NCBI RefSeq assembly: GCF_018294505.1 | Contig: NC_057809.1 | Span: 506,875,914 to 506,939,913, forward strand | Direction: 5' to 3' | DNA length: 64,000 bases | DNA from: Triticum aestivum | Taxonomy: Eukaryota > Streptophyta > Magnoliopsida > Poales > Poaceae | Shown here: one piece after another, positions 1-12,341 of the stretch | How the letters are laid out: every line of letters starts with the position of its first letter | How positions within the stretch are numbered: position 1 is the first letter of the stretch | Position numbers and translations under genes: made by a program | The notes under the pieces: generated by a model | The model's input: the letters and a program-made list of their open reading frames with translations, nothing else | Databases searched by the model: none | What the model was told of the DNA's origin: nothing

Positions 1-47
1 TTTTGAGCGCTTTGTTGAAATGATTAGACCTATCTTTTTGCGTATGC

Positions 48-224
48 GATTAACTGATATGCTCAAAATGAATCCTTATAATAAGTATATATTATTTCTC
101 TTGGATCCAGGAGTACCCACTATAACATGTGATTAACTGATATTTTCACCATGCTTACTAATTATACTTTTAAGGGTGGAATACCAAAGAAACTTGGGGA
201 TTCAGGAGTACCCACTATACCATG
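48..224 (+). repeat. Interleaved short duplications inside element A gag-pol
   Basis: Two short blocks occur twice in alternating order: a 13-bp block (GATTAACTGATAT) at 48-60 and 131-143, and a 27-bp block beginning GGAT(C/T)CAGG at 103-129 and 198-224 with two mismatches. They interrupt the reading frame upstream of the protease. The a-b-a'-b' arrangement looks like a small template-switching rearrangement. Confidence 0.6.
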
Positions 225-732
225 CTCCATTAAAAGAAATTATGTTAAAACTGCTTTATGTGATCTTGGAGCTGGTGTTAGTGTTATGCCTCTCTCTTTA
301 TATTGTTGACTTGATTTGAATAAGTTGACACCTACTGAAATATCTTTGCAAATGGCTAATAAATCAACTGCTATACATGTCGGTATTTGTGAGGATGTGC
401 CTGTTGTGGTTGCAAACATTACTATTTTAACGGACTTTGTTATTCTTGATATTCCCGAGGACGATAGTATGACTATTATTCTTGGAAGACCCTTTTTGAA
501 TACTGCAGGGGGTGTTATTGATTGCAACAAAGGCAATGTCACTTTTCATATTAATGGTAATGAGCATACGGTACACTTTCCGAGGAAACAACCTCAAGTC
601 CACAGTATCAATTCTATTGGAAAAATTCCATCGATTATTTTTGGAGGTTTTGAATTTCCTCTACCTACTGTCAAGAAGAAATATGATATTCTTATTGTTG
701 GGGATGTGCATATCCCCGTTGAGGTAACCTAG
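151..732 (+). pseudogene. Element A gag-pol C-terminal part with aspartic protease, stop-containing
   Basis: This is one reading frame with an internal TGA at 307-309. Before the stop it reads a retropepsin-like active-site segment (ALCDLGAGVSVMP). After it come ILGRPFLNTAGG and the end VHIPVEVT, terminating with TAG at 730-732, which looks like the natural end of the frame. These are the hallmarks of the protease region of Triticeae Athila-lineage gag-pol. In related copies as I remember them, an arginine pair occupies the place of the stop, so the TGA would be a C-to-T change at a CpG; that is inference. The frame upstream of 151 is broken by the mosaic duplication. It is not functional. 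Confidence 0.8.
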
Positions 733-1522
733 TGTTATTCGAAAATTCTCCGGTTCCATGTTATTCGGAATGAGTTTGTTAACAAGACTTGATCAACCTT
801 GTTAATGGGTTCCTTTTGATGATCATGAGATGGATGAATTTAGAAAACACAACTCTCTGTACCCTCCTTTTACTTTCTATTATTTATATTAAATAAAATA
901 AAAATAAGTATTTTCCTTGTGTTATCTGATTTATCCGTGCAATATAAAAATACCCCGAAAATAAAAGTTCTCCAAATGCCCTGAAATTTAAATATGATTT
1001 TTTCTGAAATATTTGAGAATATTTGGCACTGAGAACACAGCAGGGGGGGCATCCACCTGGACACGAGGGTGGAGGGCGCGCCCTACCCCCTGGGGGCGCC
1101 CCCCTGCCTCGTGGGCCCACGGTGGCCCTCCTCCACTTATTCCTGCACCCACACACTCCTTCTTCCTCCCACAAACACGATTATCTAGTTCAAACCTGAG
1201 TCCAAGCTCATTTTGCTGCCATTTTCGATCTCTTTGCTCAAAGCACCTCTCACAAAACTGCTTGGGGGGATTGTTCCTTGGTATGTGAGTCCTCCATTGG
1301 TCCGATTAGTTTTTGTTCTAGTGCTTTATTCATTGCAAATTTGTGCTGCCTAGGTGACCCTATTCTTGAGCTTGCATGTCAAATTTATGTGGTTCCAAGT
1401 AGTTTTGATGCATGATATAGGCTCTAGGCACTTGTAGGAGTAGTTGCTGTCAATTTTGTTGAGTTTGGTTTACTTTTATTTGAAGTTACGAAAAATTTCA
1501 GAAATTTTTCAGAGGAAGAAAT
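733..1522 (+). other. Element A internal spacer, no gene
   Basis: No convincing reading frame. At about 1,020-1,130 there is a GC-rich block around CACGAGGGTGGAGGGCGCGCC, closely similar to a block in the LTR of the same element (about 4,790-4,870), so LTR-like and internal spacer sequences share a module. The rest resembles the leader that precedes the ORF in this family. Confidence 0.55.
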
Positions 1523-2548
1523 ATGTTTAGGAAAATGTACCAAGGTGGCTCTTCAAGGAAACAAGAGCCCAGGCTTGCAATGCGTGATGCTGATGATGAG
1601 CCACCAAGGGATGCTCCAGTGCGGCCCTGTGAACAGCCTTCAGAGGACTTTATGGATCGAGCGGAAATTAAGGAAGAATTTAATGCATATTTGCGTAACG
1701 CTGATCTTGTGAGCTTCGAGGAGGAAAAGTGCCGCCAGTACCACTATCTCACTAGTTCCTTTGTGAGGAGGTTTGAATTTTCATCTTCACGCAATTCTCC
1801 ATCTGTCATGTTTGATCTTTATGAAAAATCTTATACGATGGACTTAGAGGATTTTACCAGTACTTGCAAACTTCCACAATGGGGTAGTGTTAGGGAACCT
1901 CACAAATATGAATTTAGAGATTTTCTTGCTAGTATAATTGTGGGGGAATCTAGAGATATAACACAAGCTACCATAGGGAGCATTCACTTTCCTGTTATAC
2001 ATTATTTTGCTCTCTTCATAGGTAGATGCATTAATGGTAAAGATGAGGCATGTCACATGTGTGTCCCTGACCTCAGTATTCTTAGGAGTGCTGTGTTAGG
2101 AGATAAATCTTATAATTTGGGAGCCATTGTTGCACGTAGGTTGCATCTTAATAGATTTAGCGGAGATTTCTTTGGTGGAATTTATGCAACCCGCATAGCT
2201 AATTTTCTTGGTATAACCATACGTGAAGATGATATTGAGTTGCCTCCTGCTTATTTGGATTATGAGGCTATGGTTCGTCATTAGTTTGTTGATATGAACG
2301 ATCAGTTCCTCCAATACCGACTAATCTTTGACAGACGATGCACCTATCACGTCGCTCTCCCTGCTTCTACTTTCTTTGACTTTCAGGCAAAAATAAGATA
2401 TTTTATAACCAGAGAGGAGGCGGAAGAGTATAAGAGGAGGGCTGAGATAGCTCGCCCCTAAGTTGCAGCCCACGATGCAATGACTGCCGCATCATAGTAT
2501 GACCCCAACTATTACTATGGATATCTGCCAGGCCAACCGTGGCCATAG
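1523..2548 (+). pseudogene. Athila ORF-like protein of element A, nonsense-broken
   Basis: The frame starts at ATG 1,523 (MFRKMYQGGSSRKQ) and is open for 253 codons to TAG at 2,282. The same frame then continues to read plausible protein (FVDMNDQFLQYRLIF...) with further stops at 2,459, 2,495 and 2,546. It has a charged N-terminus followed by a globular region with YTMDLEDF and PVIHYFALFIGRC, which resembles the plant Athila ORF-1 family found in this lineage; its function is unknown. The stops are TAG/TAG/TAA/TAG, the pattern expected from C-to-T change at glutamine codons. Lying after the protease with no polymerase in between fits a non-autonomous element. Confidence 0.65.
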
Positions 2549-4559
2549 ACCAACTTAGGCCAAAAGCCTAAGCTTGGGGGAGTATGTATTTCTCACCGAC
2601 ATTATATTCATGTTCACACACTCAATGCTAGATGTCGGTGCTCATAATTTTTCATTGTATCATCCATGCTAGTTTATTTCCTTTTTATGCTTTCTTCTTG
2701 TGTGTTTAATAAACCTTAAGAAAACCCAAAAAAATAGTTGTAGCTTTTAGCTAGTTTTAATTTCCATGCTTGTAGTAGTAATTAAAAAGAAAACCCAAAA
2801 AGATTTCCAGTTCTTCTTTTGCTTGTTGGGAGCTTTCCCGTGTAAATAGCTTTATTTCTTTTCTTTTCTTTTTGGGTCGATGGGAGAAGACCATGATTAA
2901 ATTGTTGAAGTGGCTCTTATATGCATTATTGTTGATCTGACAAAAGAGCCCATGCAGCCTTGTCTTCTCCTGTTTATTGAATGCTTGCAGATTCCAGCTT
3001 AGTCCAATGCACGTGCACTATTATTATTATCCGCATCGTTCGGTCGTGCAAGTGAAAGGCAATTATGACGATATATGATGGACCGACTGAGATGAGAAAA
3101 GATGGTATGAACTCGACCTCTCTTGTTTTTGTAAATATGATTAGTTCATGAATAAACATGTTTGCAATGACAACTAGAGATCATAGTTTCTTGTGTCATG
3201 CTTAATTAGCTAGGAGCTTATAATGGTTTACCTTGCGTGCCAACATGCTATTAAAATGGTTGTGATGTGGTATGGTAGGGTGGTATCCTCCTCTGAATGA
3301 TTTAAGTGACTTGACTTGGCACATGTTCACGCATCTAGTTAAAACAAAATCAACATAGCCTTCACGATATTTATGTTCATGGTGAATTATATCCTACTCA
3401 TGCTTGCATTCGGTGTTGATTAATTTTAATGCATGTTCATGACTGTTGTCGCTCTCTAGCTGGCCGCTTCCCAGTTTTTTTCTAGCCTTCACCTGTACTA
3501 AGCGGGAATACTGCTTGTGCATCCAATCCCATAAACCCCAAAGTTATTCCATATGAGTCCACCATACCTACCTATTTTTGCGGTATCTACCTGCCGTTCC
3601 AAGTAAATTTGTATGTGCCAAACTCTAAACCTTCAAATAAATATCCTGTTTTGTATGCTCGAATAGCTCATGTATCAACTATGGTTGTCCGTATCTTCCA
3701 TGTTAGGCGGGTTATTCTCAAGAGGAGTGGACTCCGCTCCTCACTCACGAGAAAATGGCTGGTCACCGGGATGCCCAGTCCCATGCTTTATGCAAATCAA
3801 ATCAAAATAATTGCAAACAAAACTCCCCCTGGGACTCTTGTTAGTTGGAGGCACTCGTTGTTTCTAGCAAGCCATGGATTGATGCTTGTTGGTGGAGGGG
3901 GAGTATAAACTTTACCATTCTGTTTGGGAACCGCCTATAATGTGTGTAGCATGGAAGATATCGCCATCTCTTGGTTGTTATGTTGACAATGAAAGTATAC
4001 CGCTCAAAATATTATTCACCTCTATTTCAAAACCGAGCTCTGGCACCTCTACAAATCCCTGCTTCCCTCTGCGAAGGGCCTATCTATTTACTTTCATGTT
4101 GAGTCATCATCCTCTTATTAAAAAGCACCAGTTGGAGAGCACCGCTGTCATTTGCATTCATTACTGTTAGTTTACATTGAGTATGACTTGACTGGATCTC
4201 TTTTACCATGAATTACAATGTCTAGTCAGTCCTTGATCTTTAAAGGTGCTCTGCATTTATGTTTTGCGGTCTCAGAAAGGGCTAGCGAGATACCATCTTG
4301 TTATATCATATTATGATTGTTTTGAGAAAGTGTTGTCATCCGAGATTTATTATTATTGCTCGCTAGTTGATTATGCCATTGATATGAGTAAACATGAGAC
4401 CTAAGCGTTATTGTGAATATGGTTAGTTTATAATCTTTGCTGAAAACTTGAATGTTGGCTTTACATATTTACAACAACAAGAGCAAACAGAGTTTGTAAA
4501 AGTTTTTCTTTATCACTTTCAGTTTGTCAACTGAATTGCTTGAGGACAAGCAAAGGTTT
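2549..4559 (+). other. Element A 3' non-coding region
   Basis: About 2 kb without a supportable gene. A purine-rich PPT-like motif (AAGCTTGGGGGAGT) occurs at about 2,571-2,584, well upstream of the true PPT. The remaining short open frames are isolated and show no family resemblance that I recognise. Confidence 0.5.
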
Positions 4560-4573
4560 AAGCTTGAGGTAGT
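4560..4573 (+). other. Polypurine tract of element A
   Basis: AAGCTTGAGGTAGT abuts the 3' LTR start (TGATACG at 4,574). Compared with the intact-looking version at 2,571 (AAGCTTGGGGGAGT) it has two changes, consistent with decay. Confidence 0.7.
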
Positions 4574-5990
4574 TGATACGTCTCCGTCGTATCTACTTTT
4601 CCAAACACTTTTGCCCTTGTTTTGGACTCTAACTTGCACGATTTGAATGGAACTAACCCGGACTGACGCTATTTTCAGCAGAATTGCCATGGTGTTATTT
4701 ATGTGTAGAAACAAAAGTTCTCGAAATGACCTGAAACTTCACAGAACATCTTTTTGAAAATAATAAAAAATCCTTGCAAAAGATGAAGACCAGGGGGCCC
4801 AGACCCTAGCCACGAGGGTGGGGGCGCGCCTGCCCCCCTGGGCGCGCCCCCTACCTCGTGGGCCCCCTGGCGCTCCTCTGACCTCAACTCCAACTCTATA
4901 TATTTGCTTTCGGGGAGAAAAAATAAAGAGAACGATTCATCACGTTTTATGATCCGGAGCCGATGCCAAGCCCTAAAACCTCTCGGGAGGGCTGATTTGG
5001 AGTCTGTTCGGGGCTCCGGAGAGGGGAATCCGTCGCCATCGTCATCATCAACCATCCTCCATCTCCAATTTCATGATGCTCACCACCATGCGTGAGTAAT
5101 TCCATCGTAGTCTTGCTGGACAGTGATGGGTTGGATGAGATTTATCATGTAATTCAGTTAGTTTTGTTAGGGTTTGATCCCTAGTATCCACTATGTTCTG
5201 AGATTGATGTTGCTATGACTTTGCTATGCTTAATGCTTGTCACTAGGGCCCGAGTGCCATGATTTCAGATCTGAACCTATTATGTTTTCATCAATATATG
5301 AGAGTTCTTGATCCTATCTTGCAAATCTATAGTCACCTACTATGTGTTATGATCCGGCAACCCTGAAGTGACAATAATCGGGACCACTCCCGGTGATGAC
5401 CGTAGTTTGAGGAGTTCATGTATTCACTATGTGTTAATGCTTTGGTCCGGTACTCTGTTAAAAGGAGGCCTTAATATCCCTTAGTTTCTGCTAGGACCCC
5501 GCTACCACGGGAGGGTAGGACAAAAGATGTCATGAAAGTTCTTTTCCATAAGCACGTATGACTATATTCGGAATACATGCCTACATTACATTGATGAATT
5601 GGAGCTAGTTCTTTGTCACCCTAGGTTATGACTGTTACATGATGAACCGCATCCGGCATAATTCTCTATCACCGATCCATTGCCTACGAGTTTTCCATAT
5701 ATTGTTCTCCGCTTATTTACTTTTCTGTTGCTATTGCTATCATCACTACAAGATACCAAAAACACTACTTTTGCTACCATTACCTTTTGCTATCGTTACC
5801 ACTACTATCATATTACTTTGCTACTAAATACTTTGCTGCAGATATTAAGTTTCCAGGTGTGGTTGAATTGACAACTCAGCTGCTAATAATTGAGAATATT
5901 CTTTGGCTCCCCTTGTGTCGAATCAATAAATTTGGGTTGAATAGTCTACCCTCGAAAACTGTTGCGATCCCCTATACTTGTAGGTTATCA
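4574..5990 (+). repeat. 3' LTR of element A (1,417 bp)
   Basis: It starts TGATACGTCTCCGTCG after the polypurine tract and ends CTTGTAGGTTATCA, giving TG...CA termini. It contains a GC-rich block near 4,790-4,870 and a TATA-type box downstream of it. A 51-bp inverted match to its 3' end is found at 34,638-34,688, beside the array in the right half of the window. Confidence 0.9.
4894..4905 (+). promoter_or_regulatory. TATA box of the element A LTR
   Basis: CTCTATATATTT lies in the LTR after the GC-rich block and about 60-80 bp before the cytosine-rich transcribed part. This is the usual place for the U3/R promoter. It is a motif call only. Confidence 0.45.
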
Positions 5991-7143
5991 AGGGGGCGGC
6001 GCCCGTCCCCCTAGTCCAATTCGGACTAGGCCTTGGGGGGCGCGCAGCCTCCCCTCTCTCTTTCCCCTAAAGCCCAATAAGGCCCATATACTCCCCGGCG
6101 AATTCCCGTAACTCTCCGGTACTCCGATAAATACCCGAACCACTCAGAACCTTTCCGATGTCCAAATATAGCCTTCCAATATATCGATCTTTACGTCTCG
6201 AACATTTTGAGACTCCTCATGTCCCTGATCTCATCCGGGACTCCGAACAACCTTCGGTACATCAAAACACATAAACTCATAATACCGATCGTCACCGAAT
6301 GTTAAGTGTGTGGACCCTATGGGTTCGAGAACTATGTAGACATGACCGAGACTCATTTCCGGTCAATAACCAATAGCGGAACCTGGATGCTTATATTGGC
6401 TCCTACATATTCTACGAAGATCTTTATCGGTCAAACCGCATAACGGTATACGTTGTTCCCTTTGTCATCGGTATGTTACTTGCCCGAGATTCGATCGTCG
6501 GTATCTCAATACCTAGTTCAATCTCGTTAGCAGTAAGTCTATTTACTCGTTCTGTAATGGATCATCCCACAACTAACTCATTAGTCACATTGCTTTCAAG
6601 GCTTATAGTGATGTGCATTACCGAGAGGGCCCAGAGATATCTCTCTGACAATCGGAGTGACAAATCCTAATATCGATCTATGCCAACTCAACAAGTACCA
6701 TCGAAGACACCTGTAGAGCACCTTTATAATCACCCAGTTACGTTGTGACGTTTGGTAGCACACAAAGTGTTCCTCCAGTATTCGGGAGTTGCATAATCTC
6801 ATAGTCAAAGGAACATGTATAAGTCATGAAGAAAGCAGTAGCAACAAACTAAACGCTCATCATGCTAAGCTAATGAAATGGGTCAAGTCAATCACATCAT
6901 TCTCTAATGATGTGATCCCGTTAATCAAATGACAACTCATGTCTATGGCTAGGAAACTTAACCATCTTTGATTCAAGAGCTAGTCAAGTAGAGGCAAACT
7001 AGTGACACTCTGTTTGTCTATGTATTCACACATGTACTATGTTTCCGGTTAATACATTTCTAGCATGAATAATAAACATTTATCATGATATAAGGAAATA
7101 TAAATGACAACTTTATTATTGCCTCTAGGGCATATTTCCTTCA
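5991..7143 (-). repeat. 3' LTR of the Angela-type element, truncated by insertion of A
   Basis: It aligns nearly without gaps to about 21,885-23,040. On the minus strand it begins TGAAGGAAATATGCCC at 7,143, directly after the polypurine tract. The remainder of this LTR must lie left of the window, beyond element A. Confidence 0.9.
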
Positions 7144-7154
7144 GTCTCCCACTT
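7144..7154 (-). other. Polypurine tract of the Angela-type element
   Basis: On the minus strand AAGTGGGAGAC immediately precedes the LTR start, the standard second-strand primer of BARE/Angela elements. Confidence 0.85.
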
Positions 7155-7439
7155 GCACTAGAGTCAATAATCTAGTTCACATCTTTATGTGATTAGTTCA
7201 CATCTCCATGTGACTAATACCCAAAGGGTTTACTAGAGTCAATAATCTAGTTCACATCACTATGTGATTAACACCCAAAGAGTGATCATGTTTTGCTTGT
7301 GAGAGAAGTTTAGCCTACGGGTCTGGAACATTCAGATCCGTATGTATTTCGCAAATTTCTATGTCTATAATGATCTGCACGGAGCTACTCTAGCTAATTG
7401 CTCCCACTTTCAATATGTATCCAGATCGAGACTTAGAGT

Positions 7440-8816
7440 CATCTAGATCGATGTAAAAAGCTTGCATCAACGTGACTCTTTACGACGAACTCTTTTATCA
7501 CCTCCATAACCGAGAAATATTTCTTTTGTCCTCTAAGGATAATTTTGAACGTTGTCCAGTTATCTACTCCTATATCACTATTGTACTCCTTTGCCAGAAT
7601 CATGCTAAGGTATACAATAGGACTGGTACACAGCATAACATACTTTATAGAACCTATGACTGAGGCATAGGGAATGACTTTTCATTCTCTTTCTATTTTT
7701 TGTTGTGGTCGGGTTTTGAGTCTTTACTCAACTTCACACCTTGCAACACAGGCAAGAACTCCTTCTTTGACTGTTCCATTTTGAACTACTTCAAAATCTT
7801 GTCAAGGTATGTATTCATTGAAAAAACTTATCAAGTGTCTTGATCTATCTCTATAGATCTTGATGCTCAATGTGTAAGCAGCTTCATCGAGGTATTTTTT
7901 TGAAAAACTCTTTTCAAACACTCCTTTATGCTTTCCAAAAAATTCTACATTACTTCCGATCAATAATATGTCATTCACATATACTTATCAGAAAAGTTGT
8001 AGTGCTCCCACTCACTTTCTTGTAAATACAGGCTTCATCGCAAGTCTATATAAAACTATATGCTTTGATCACTTTATCAAAGCATATATTCCAACTCCCA
8101 GATGCTTGCACCAGTCCATAGATGGATCACTGGAGCTTGCTCACTTTGTTAGCACCTTTAGGATCGACAAAACCTTTTGGTTGCGTCATATACAACTCTT
8201 CTTTTAAGAAATCCATGAAGGAATACAGTTTTGACATCCATTTGCAAGATTTCATAAAATGCGGCAACTGCTAACATGATTCGGACAGATTTTTAAGCAT
8301 CGATACGAGTGAGAAAATCTCATCGTAGTCAACACCTTGAACTTGTCGAAAACATTTGGCGAAAATTCAAGCTTTGTAGATAGTAACACTACTATCGGCA
8401 TCTGTCTTCCTCTTGAAGATCCATTTATTCTTAATGACTCACCGATCATCGGGCAAGTCAATCAAAGTCCATACTTTGTTCTCATACATGGATCCCATCT
8501 CAGATTTCATGGCCTCAAGCCATTTTGCGGAATCTAGGCTCATCATCGCTTCCTCATAGTTCATAGGTTCGTCATTGTCAAGTAACATGACATCCAGAAT
8601 AGGATTACCGTACCACTCTGGTGCGGATCTCACTCTAGTTGACCTAAGAGGTTCGGTAGTAACTTGATCTGAAGTTACATGATCATCATCATTAGCTTCC
8701 TCACTAATTGGTGTAGGAGTCACAGGAACGGATTTCTGTGATGAACTACTTTCCAATAAGGGAGCAGGTACAATTACCTCATCAAGTTCTACTTTGCTCC
8801 CACTCACTTCTTTCAA
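7440..8816 (-). pseudogene. Copia reverse transcriptase-RNase H remnant
   Basis: The minus strand carries, in fragments, the linker after integrase (STRVRSAPEWYGNP), the start of RT (SEMGSMYENKVWTLIDLP, about 8,440-8,520), MTQPKGFVDPKG near 8,170, the catalytic segment near 7,970-7,990, and the beginning of RNase H near 7,440-7,640 (VVKSHVDASFLH). The catalytic YVDD is changed to YVND. Stops and frameshifts separate all the pieces, and the end of RNase H is not recognisable. It is dead. Confidence 0.8.
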
Positions 8817-9069
8817 GAGAAACTCCTTCTCTAGAAAGGATCCATTCTTAGCAATGAATGTATTGCCTTCGGATCTGTGATAGAAGGTGTACCCAAATGT
8901 CTCCGCTGGGTATCCTATGAAGACACATTTCTCCTATTTGGGTTTGAGCTTATCAGGATGAAACTTTTTCACATAAGCATTGCAACCCCAAACTTTAAGA
9001 AACGTCAACTTTGGTTTCTTGCCAAACCACAGTTCATATGGCGTCGTCTCAACGGATTTAGATGGTGCC

Positions 9070-9893
9070 CTATTTAACGTGAATGCAGTTGTCTCTAATG
9101 CATAACCCCAAAATGATAGTGGTAAATCGATAAGACATCATAGATTGCACTATATCTAATAAAGTACGATTATGATGTTCGGACACACCATTACGCTGTG
9201 GTGTTCCAGGTGGCGTGAGTTGTGAAACTATTCCGCATTGTTTCAAATGAAGACCAAACTCGTAACTCAAATATTCTCCTCCATGATCAGATCGTAGAAA
9301 CTTTATTTTCTTTTTACGATGATTTTCCACTTCACTCTGAAATTATTTGAATTTTTCAAATGTTTTAGATTTATGTTTCATCAAGAAGATATACCCATAT
9401 CTTACTCAAATCATCTGTGAAGGTCAGAAAATAACGATACCTGCCGCGAGCCTCAACACTCATCGGACTGCATACATCAGTATGTATTATTTTCCAACAA
9501 GTCTGTTGCTCGCTGCATTGTTCTGGAGAACAGAGTCTCAGTCGTCTTGCCCATGAGGCGTGGTTCGCAAGCATCAACTGATTCATAATCAAGTGATTCC
9601 AAAAGCCCATCGGCATGGATTTTCTTCATGTGCTTTACACCAATATGACCTAAACAGCAGTGCCACAAATAAGTTGCACTATCATTATTAACTTTGCATC
9701 TTTTGGCTTCAATATTATGAATATGTGTATCACTACGATCAAGATTAAATAAACCATTCACCTTGGGTGTATGACCATTGAAGGTTTTATTCATGTAAAC
9801 AGAACAACAATTATTCTCCGACTTTAAATGAATAACCATATTGTAATAAACATGACCATCATATTCATGCTTAACGCAAACACCAAATAACAT
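9070..9893 (-). pseudogene. Copia integrase remnant
   Basis: The GAG-pre-integrase/zinc-binding part is at 9,893-9,477 (LWHCCLGHIGVKHMKKIH). The core follows with FLTFTDDLSKIW near 9,400 and KFLRSDHGGEYLSYEF...TPPGTPQRNGVSE at 9,330-9,130, so two of the catalytic acidic positions are visible. At least two frame changes lie between the fragments (near 9,480 and 9,350). The order integrase before RT is the copia order. Confidence 0.85.
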
Positions 9894-10019
9894 TTATTTA
9901 GGTTCAACACTAATCCCGAAAGTATAGGGAGTGTGCGATGATGATCAGATCAATCTTGGAACCACTTCCAACACACATCGTCACTTCACCCTTAACTAGT
10001 CTCTGTTCATTCTACAAAT

Positions 10020-10927
10020 CCCGTTTTGAGTTACTAATCACAGCAACTGAACTAGTATCAAATACTGAGGGGTTGCTATAAACACTAGTAAAGTACACAT
10101 CAATAACATGTATATAAAATATACTTTTGTTCACTTTGCCATCCTTCTTATCCGCCAAATACTTGGGGCAGTTCTGCTTCCAGTGACCAGTCCCTTTTCA
10201 GTAGAAGCACTTAGTCTCAGGCTTAGGTCTAGACTTGGGCTTCTTCACTTGAGCAGAAACTTGCTTGCCGTTCTTCTTGAAGTTCCCCTTCCTCCTTGTG
10301 CCCATTTCTTGAAACTAGTGGTCTTGTCAACCATCAACACTTGATGCTTTTCTTGATTTCTACCTTCGTCGATTTCAGCATCATGAAGAGCTTGGGAATC
10401 GTTTTCGTTATCCCTTGCATATTATAGTTCATCACGAAGTTCCAGTAACTTGGTGATAGTGACTAGAGAACTCTGTCAATCACTATCTTATCTGGAAGAT
10501 TAACTCCCACTTGATTCAAGTGATTGTAGTACTCAGACATTCTGAGCACATGCTCACTAGCTGAGCTATTCTCCTCCATCTTGTAGGCAAAGTGCTTGTC
10601 AAAGGTCTCATACCTTTCGACATGGGCATGAGTCTAAAATACTAATTTCAACTCTTGGAACATCTCATATGCTTTGTGGCGTTCAAAACATTTTTGAAGC
10701 CCCGATTCTAAGCCGTAAAGCATGGTGCACTAAACTATCAAGTAGTCATCATATCGAGCTCGACAAACGTTCATAACATCAACATTTGCTCCTGCAATCG
10801 GTCTATCACCTAGCGGTGCATCAAGGATATAATTCTTATGTGCAGCAATGAGGATAATCTTCAGATCATGGATCCAATCCGCATCATTGCTACTAACATC
10901 TTTCAACTTAGTTTTCTCCAGGAACAT
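10020..10927 (-). pseudogene. Copia gag with zinc knuckle and decayed protease
   Basis: Gag starts around 10,927 with MFLEKTKLKDVSS and DWIHDLKIILIAAHKNY. A CCHC zinc knuckle is readable at about 10,150-10,212 (CFY*KGTGHWKQNC), with its second cysteine turned into TGA. The protease follows at about 10,030-10,090, where the active site reads DTSS instead of D-S/T-G. The reading frame is broken many times. Confidence 0.75.
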
Positions 10928-12195
10928 ATCAAAATAAACGGGGAGCTACATCGCGAGCTATTGATCTACAACATAGTTATGCAAATACTATCAGGACTAA
11001 GTTCATGATAAATTAAAGTTCAATTAATCATATTACTTAAGAACTCCCACTTAGATAGACATCCCTCTAGACGTCTAAATGATCACGTGATCCAAATCAA
11101 CTAAACCATGTCCGATCATCACGTGAGATGGAGTAGTTTTCAATGGTGAACATCACTATGTTGATCATACCTACTATATGATTCACGCTCGACCTTTCGG
11201 TCTCTAGTGTTCCGAGGCCATATCTACATATGCTAGGCTCGTCAAGTTTAACCCGAGTATTCCGCGTGTGCAAAACTGGCTTGCACCCGTTGTATGTGAA
11301 CATAGAGCTTATCATACCCGATCATCACGTGGTGTCTCGGCACGACGAACTGTCGCAATGGTGCATACTCAGGGAGAACACTTATACCTTGACATTTAGT
11401 GAGAGATAATCTTATAATGCTACCGCCGAACTAAGCAAAATAAGATTCATAAAGGATAAACATCACATGCAATCAAAATATGTGACATGATATGGCCATG
11501 ATCATCTTGCGCCTTTGATCTCCATCTCTAAAGTACCGTCATGATCTCTATCGTCACCGGCATGACACCATGATCTCCATCATCTTGATATCTATCAATG
11601 TGTCGTCACATGGTCGTCTCGCCAACTATTGCTTTTGCAACTATTGCTATCGCATAAAGATAAAGTAAAGCAATTACATGGCACTTGCATCTTATGCAAT
11701 AAAGAGATAATCATAAGGCTTCTGCCAGTTGCCGATAACTTTAACAAAACATGATCATTTCATACAACAATTTATATCTCATCACGTCTTGACCATATCA
11801 CATCACAACATGCCCTGCAAAAACAAGTTAGACGCCATCTACTTTGTTGTTGCAAGTTTTACGTGGCTGCTATGGGCTGAGCAAGAACCATTCTTACCTA
11901 CGCATCAAAAATCACAACGTGGTATAGTGATTGCTTTTTGATCTTCAAAAGGAACCATGTTCATTGAATCCGATTCAACTAAAGCTGGAGAAACATACAC
12001 CCACTAGCCACCTGTGTGCGAAGCACGTCGGTAGAACCAGTCTTGCGTAAGCATACGCGTAATGTCGGTCTGGGCCGCTTCATCCAACAATGCCGCTGAA
12101 TCAAGAATCAACTAGTGACTGCAAGCAATATGTATATACCCACGCCCACAACTCCTTTGTGTTCTACTCGTGCATACAACATCCATGCATAAACC
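10928..12195 (-). other. Angela-type 5' leader, no gene
   Basis: About 1.3 kb of untranslated leader between the primer-binding site and gag, as usual for BARE/Angela elements. No independent gene is supported. Confidence 0.6.
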
Positions 12196-12196
12196 T

Positions 12197-12210
12197 GGCT
12201 CAGATGCCAC
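12197..12210 (-). other. Primer-binding site of the Angela-type element
   Basis: On the minus strand TGGCATCTGAGCC follows the LTR end. It matches the initiator-methionine tRNA site used by BARE/Angela (TGGTATCAGAGCC) with two differences. Confidence 0.8.
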
Positions 12211-12341
12211 TATTGGGGAACGTAGTAATTTCAAAAAAAATCCTACGCACACGCAAGATCATGGTGATGCATAGCAACGAGAGGGGAGAGTGCCGTCCAC
12301 ATACCCTCGTAGACCATAAGCGGAAGCGTTATGAGAACGCG
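12211..12341 (-). repeat. 5' LTR of Angela-type element, inner fragment
   Basis: The first 131 bp of the LTR next to the PBS. The sequence continues at 21,441 on the other side of element B (AACGCG joins to GTTGATGTAGTCG). Confidence 0.9.
12337..12341. repeat. Left target-site duplication of element B
   Basis: ACGCG. The right copy at 21,436-21,440 is ACGTG, one C-to-T change at a CpG. Confidence 0.85.

Larger units (their letters stand above)
1..5990 (+). mobile_element. Element A: Athila-lineage Ty3/gypsy element (Sabrina-like), 3' part
   Basis: The window opens inside a plus-strand LTR retrotransposon: protease-containing end of gag-pol, a long spacer, an Athila ORF-like reading frame, about 2 kb of non-coding DNA, a polypurine tract and a 3' LTR ending at 5,990. 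The 5' half and 5' LTR lie outside the window. The LTR begins TGATACGTCTCC and ends GGTTATCA, as in Triticeae Sabrina/WHAM-type elements. No reverse transcriptase or integrase lies between the protease and the LTR, as expected of a non-autonomous member. The LTR is followed directly by Angela LTR sequence (AGGGGGCGGC), so A is inserted in the copia element's left LTR; the expected right-hand TSD is AGGGG, but its partner is out of view. Family name is from memory of LTR sequence. Confidence 0.85.
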
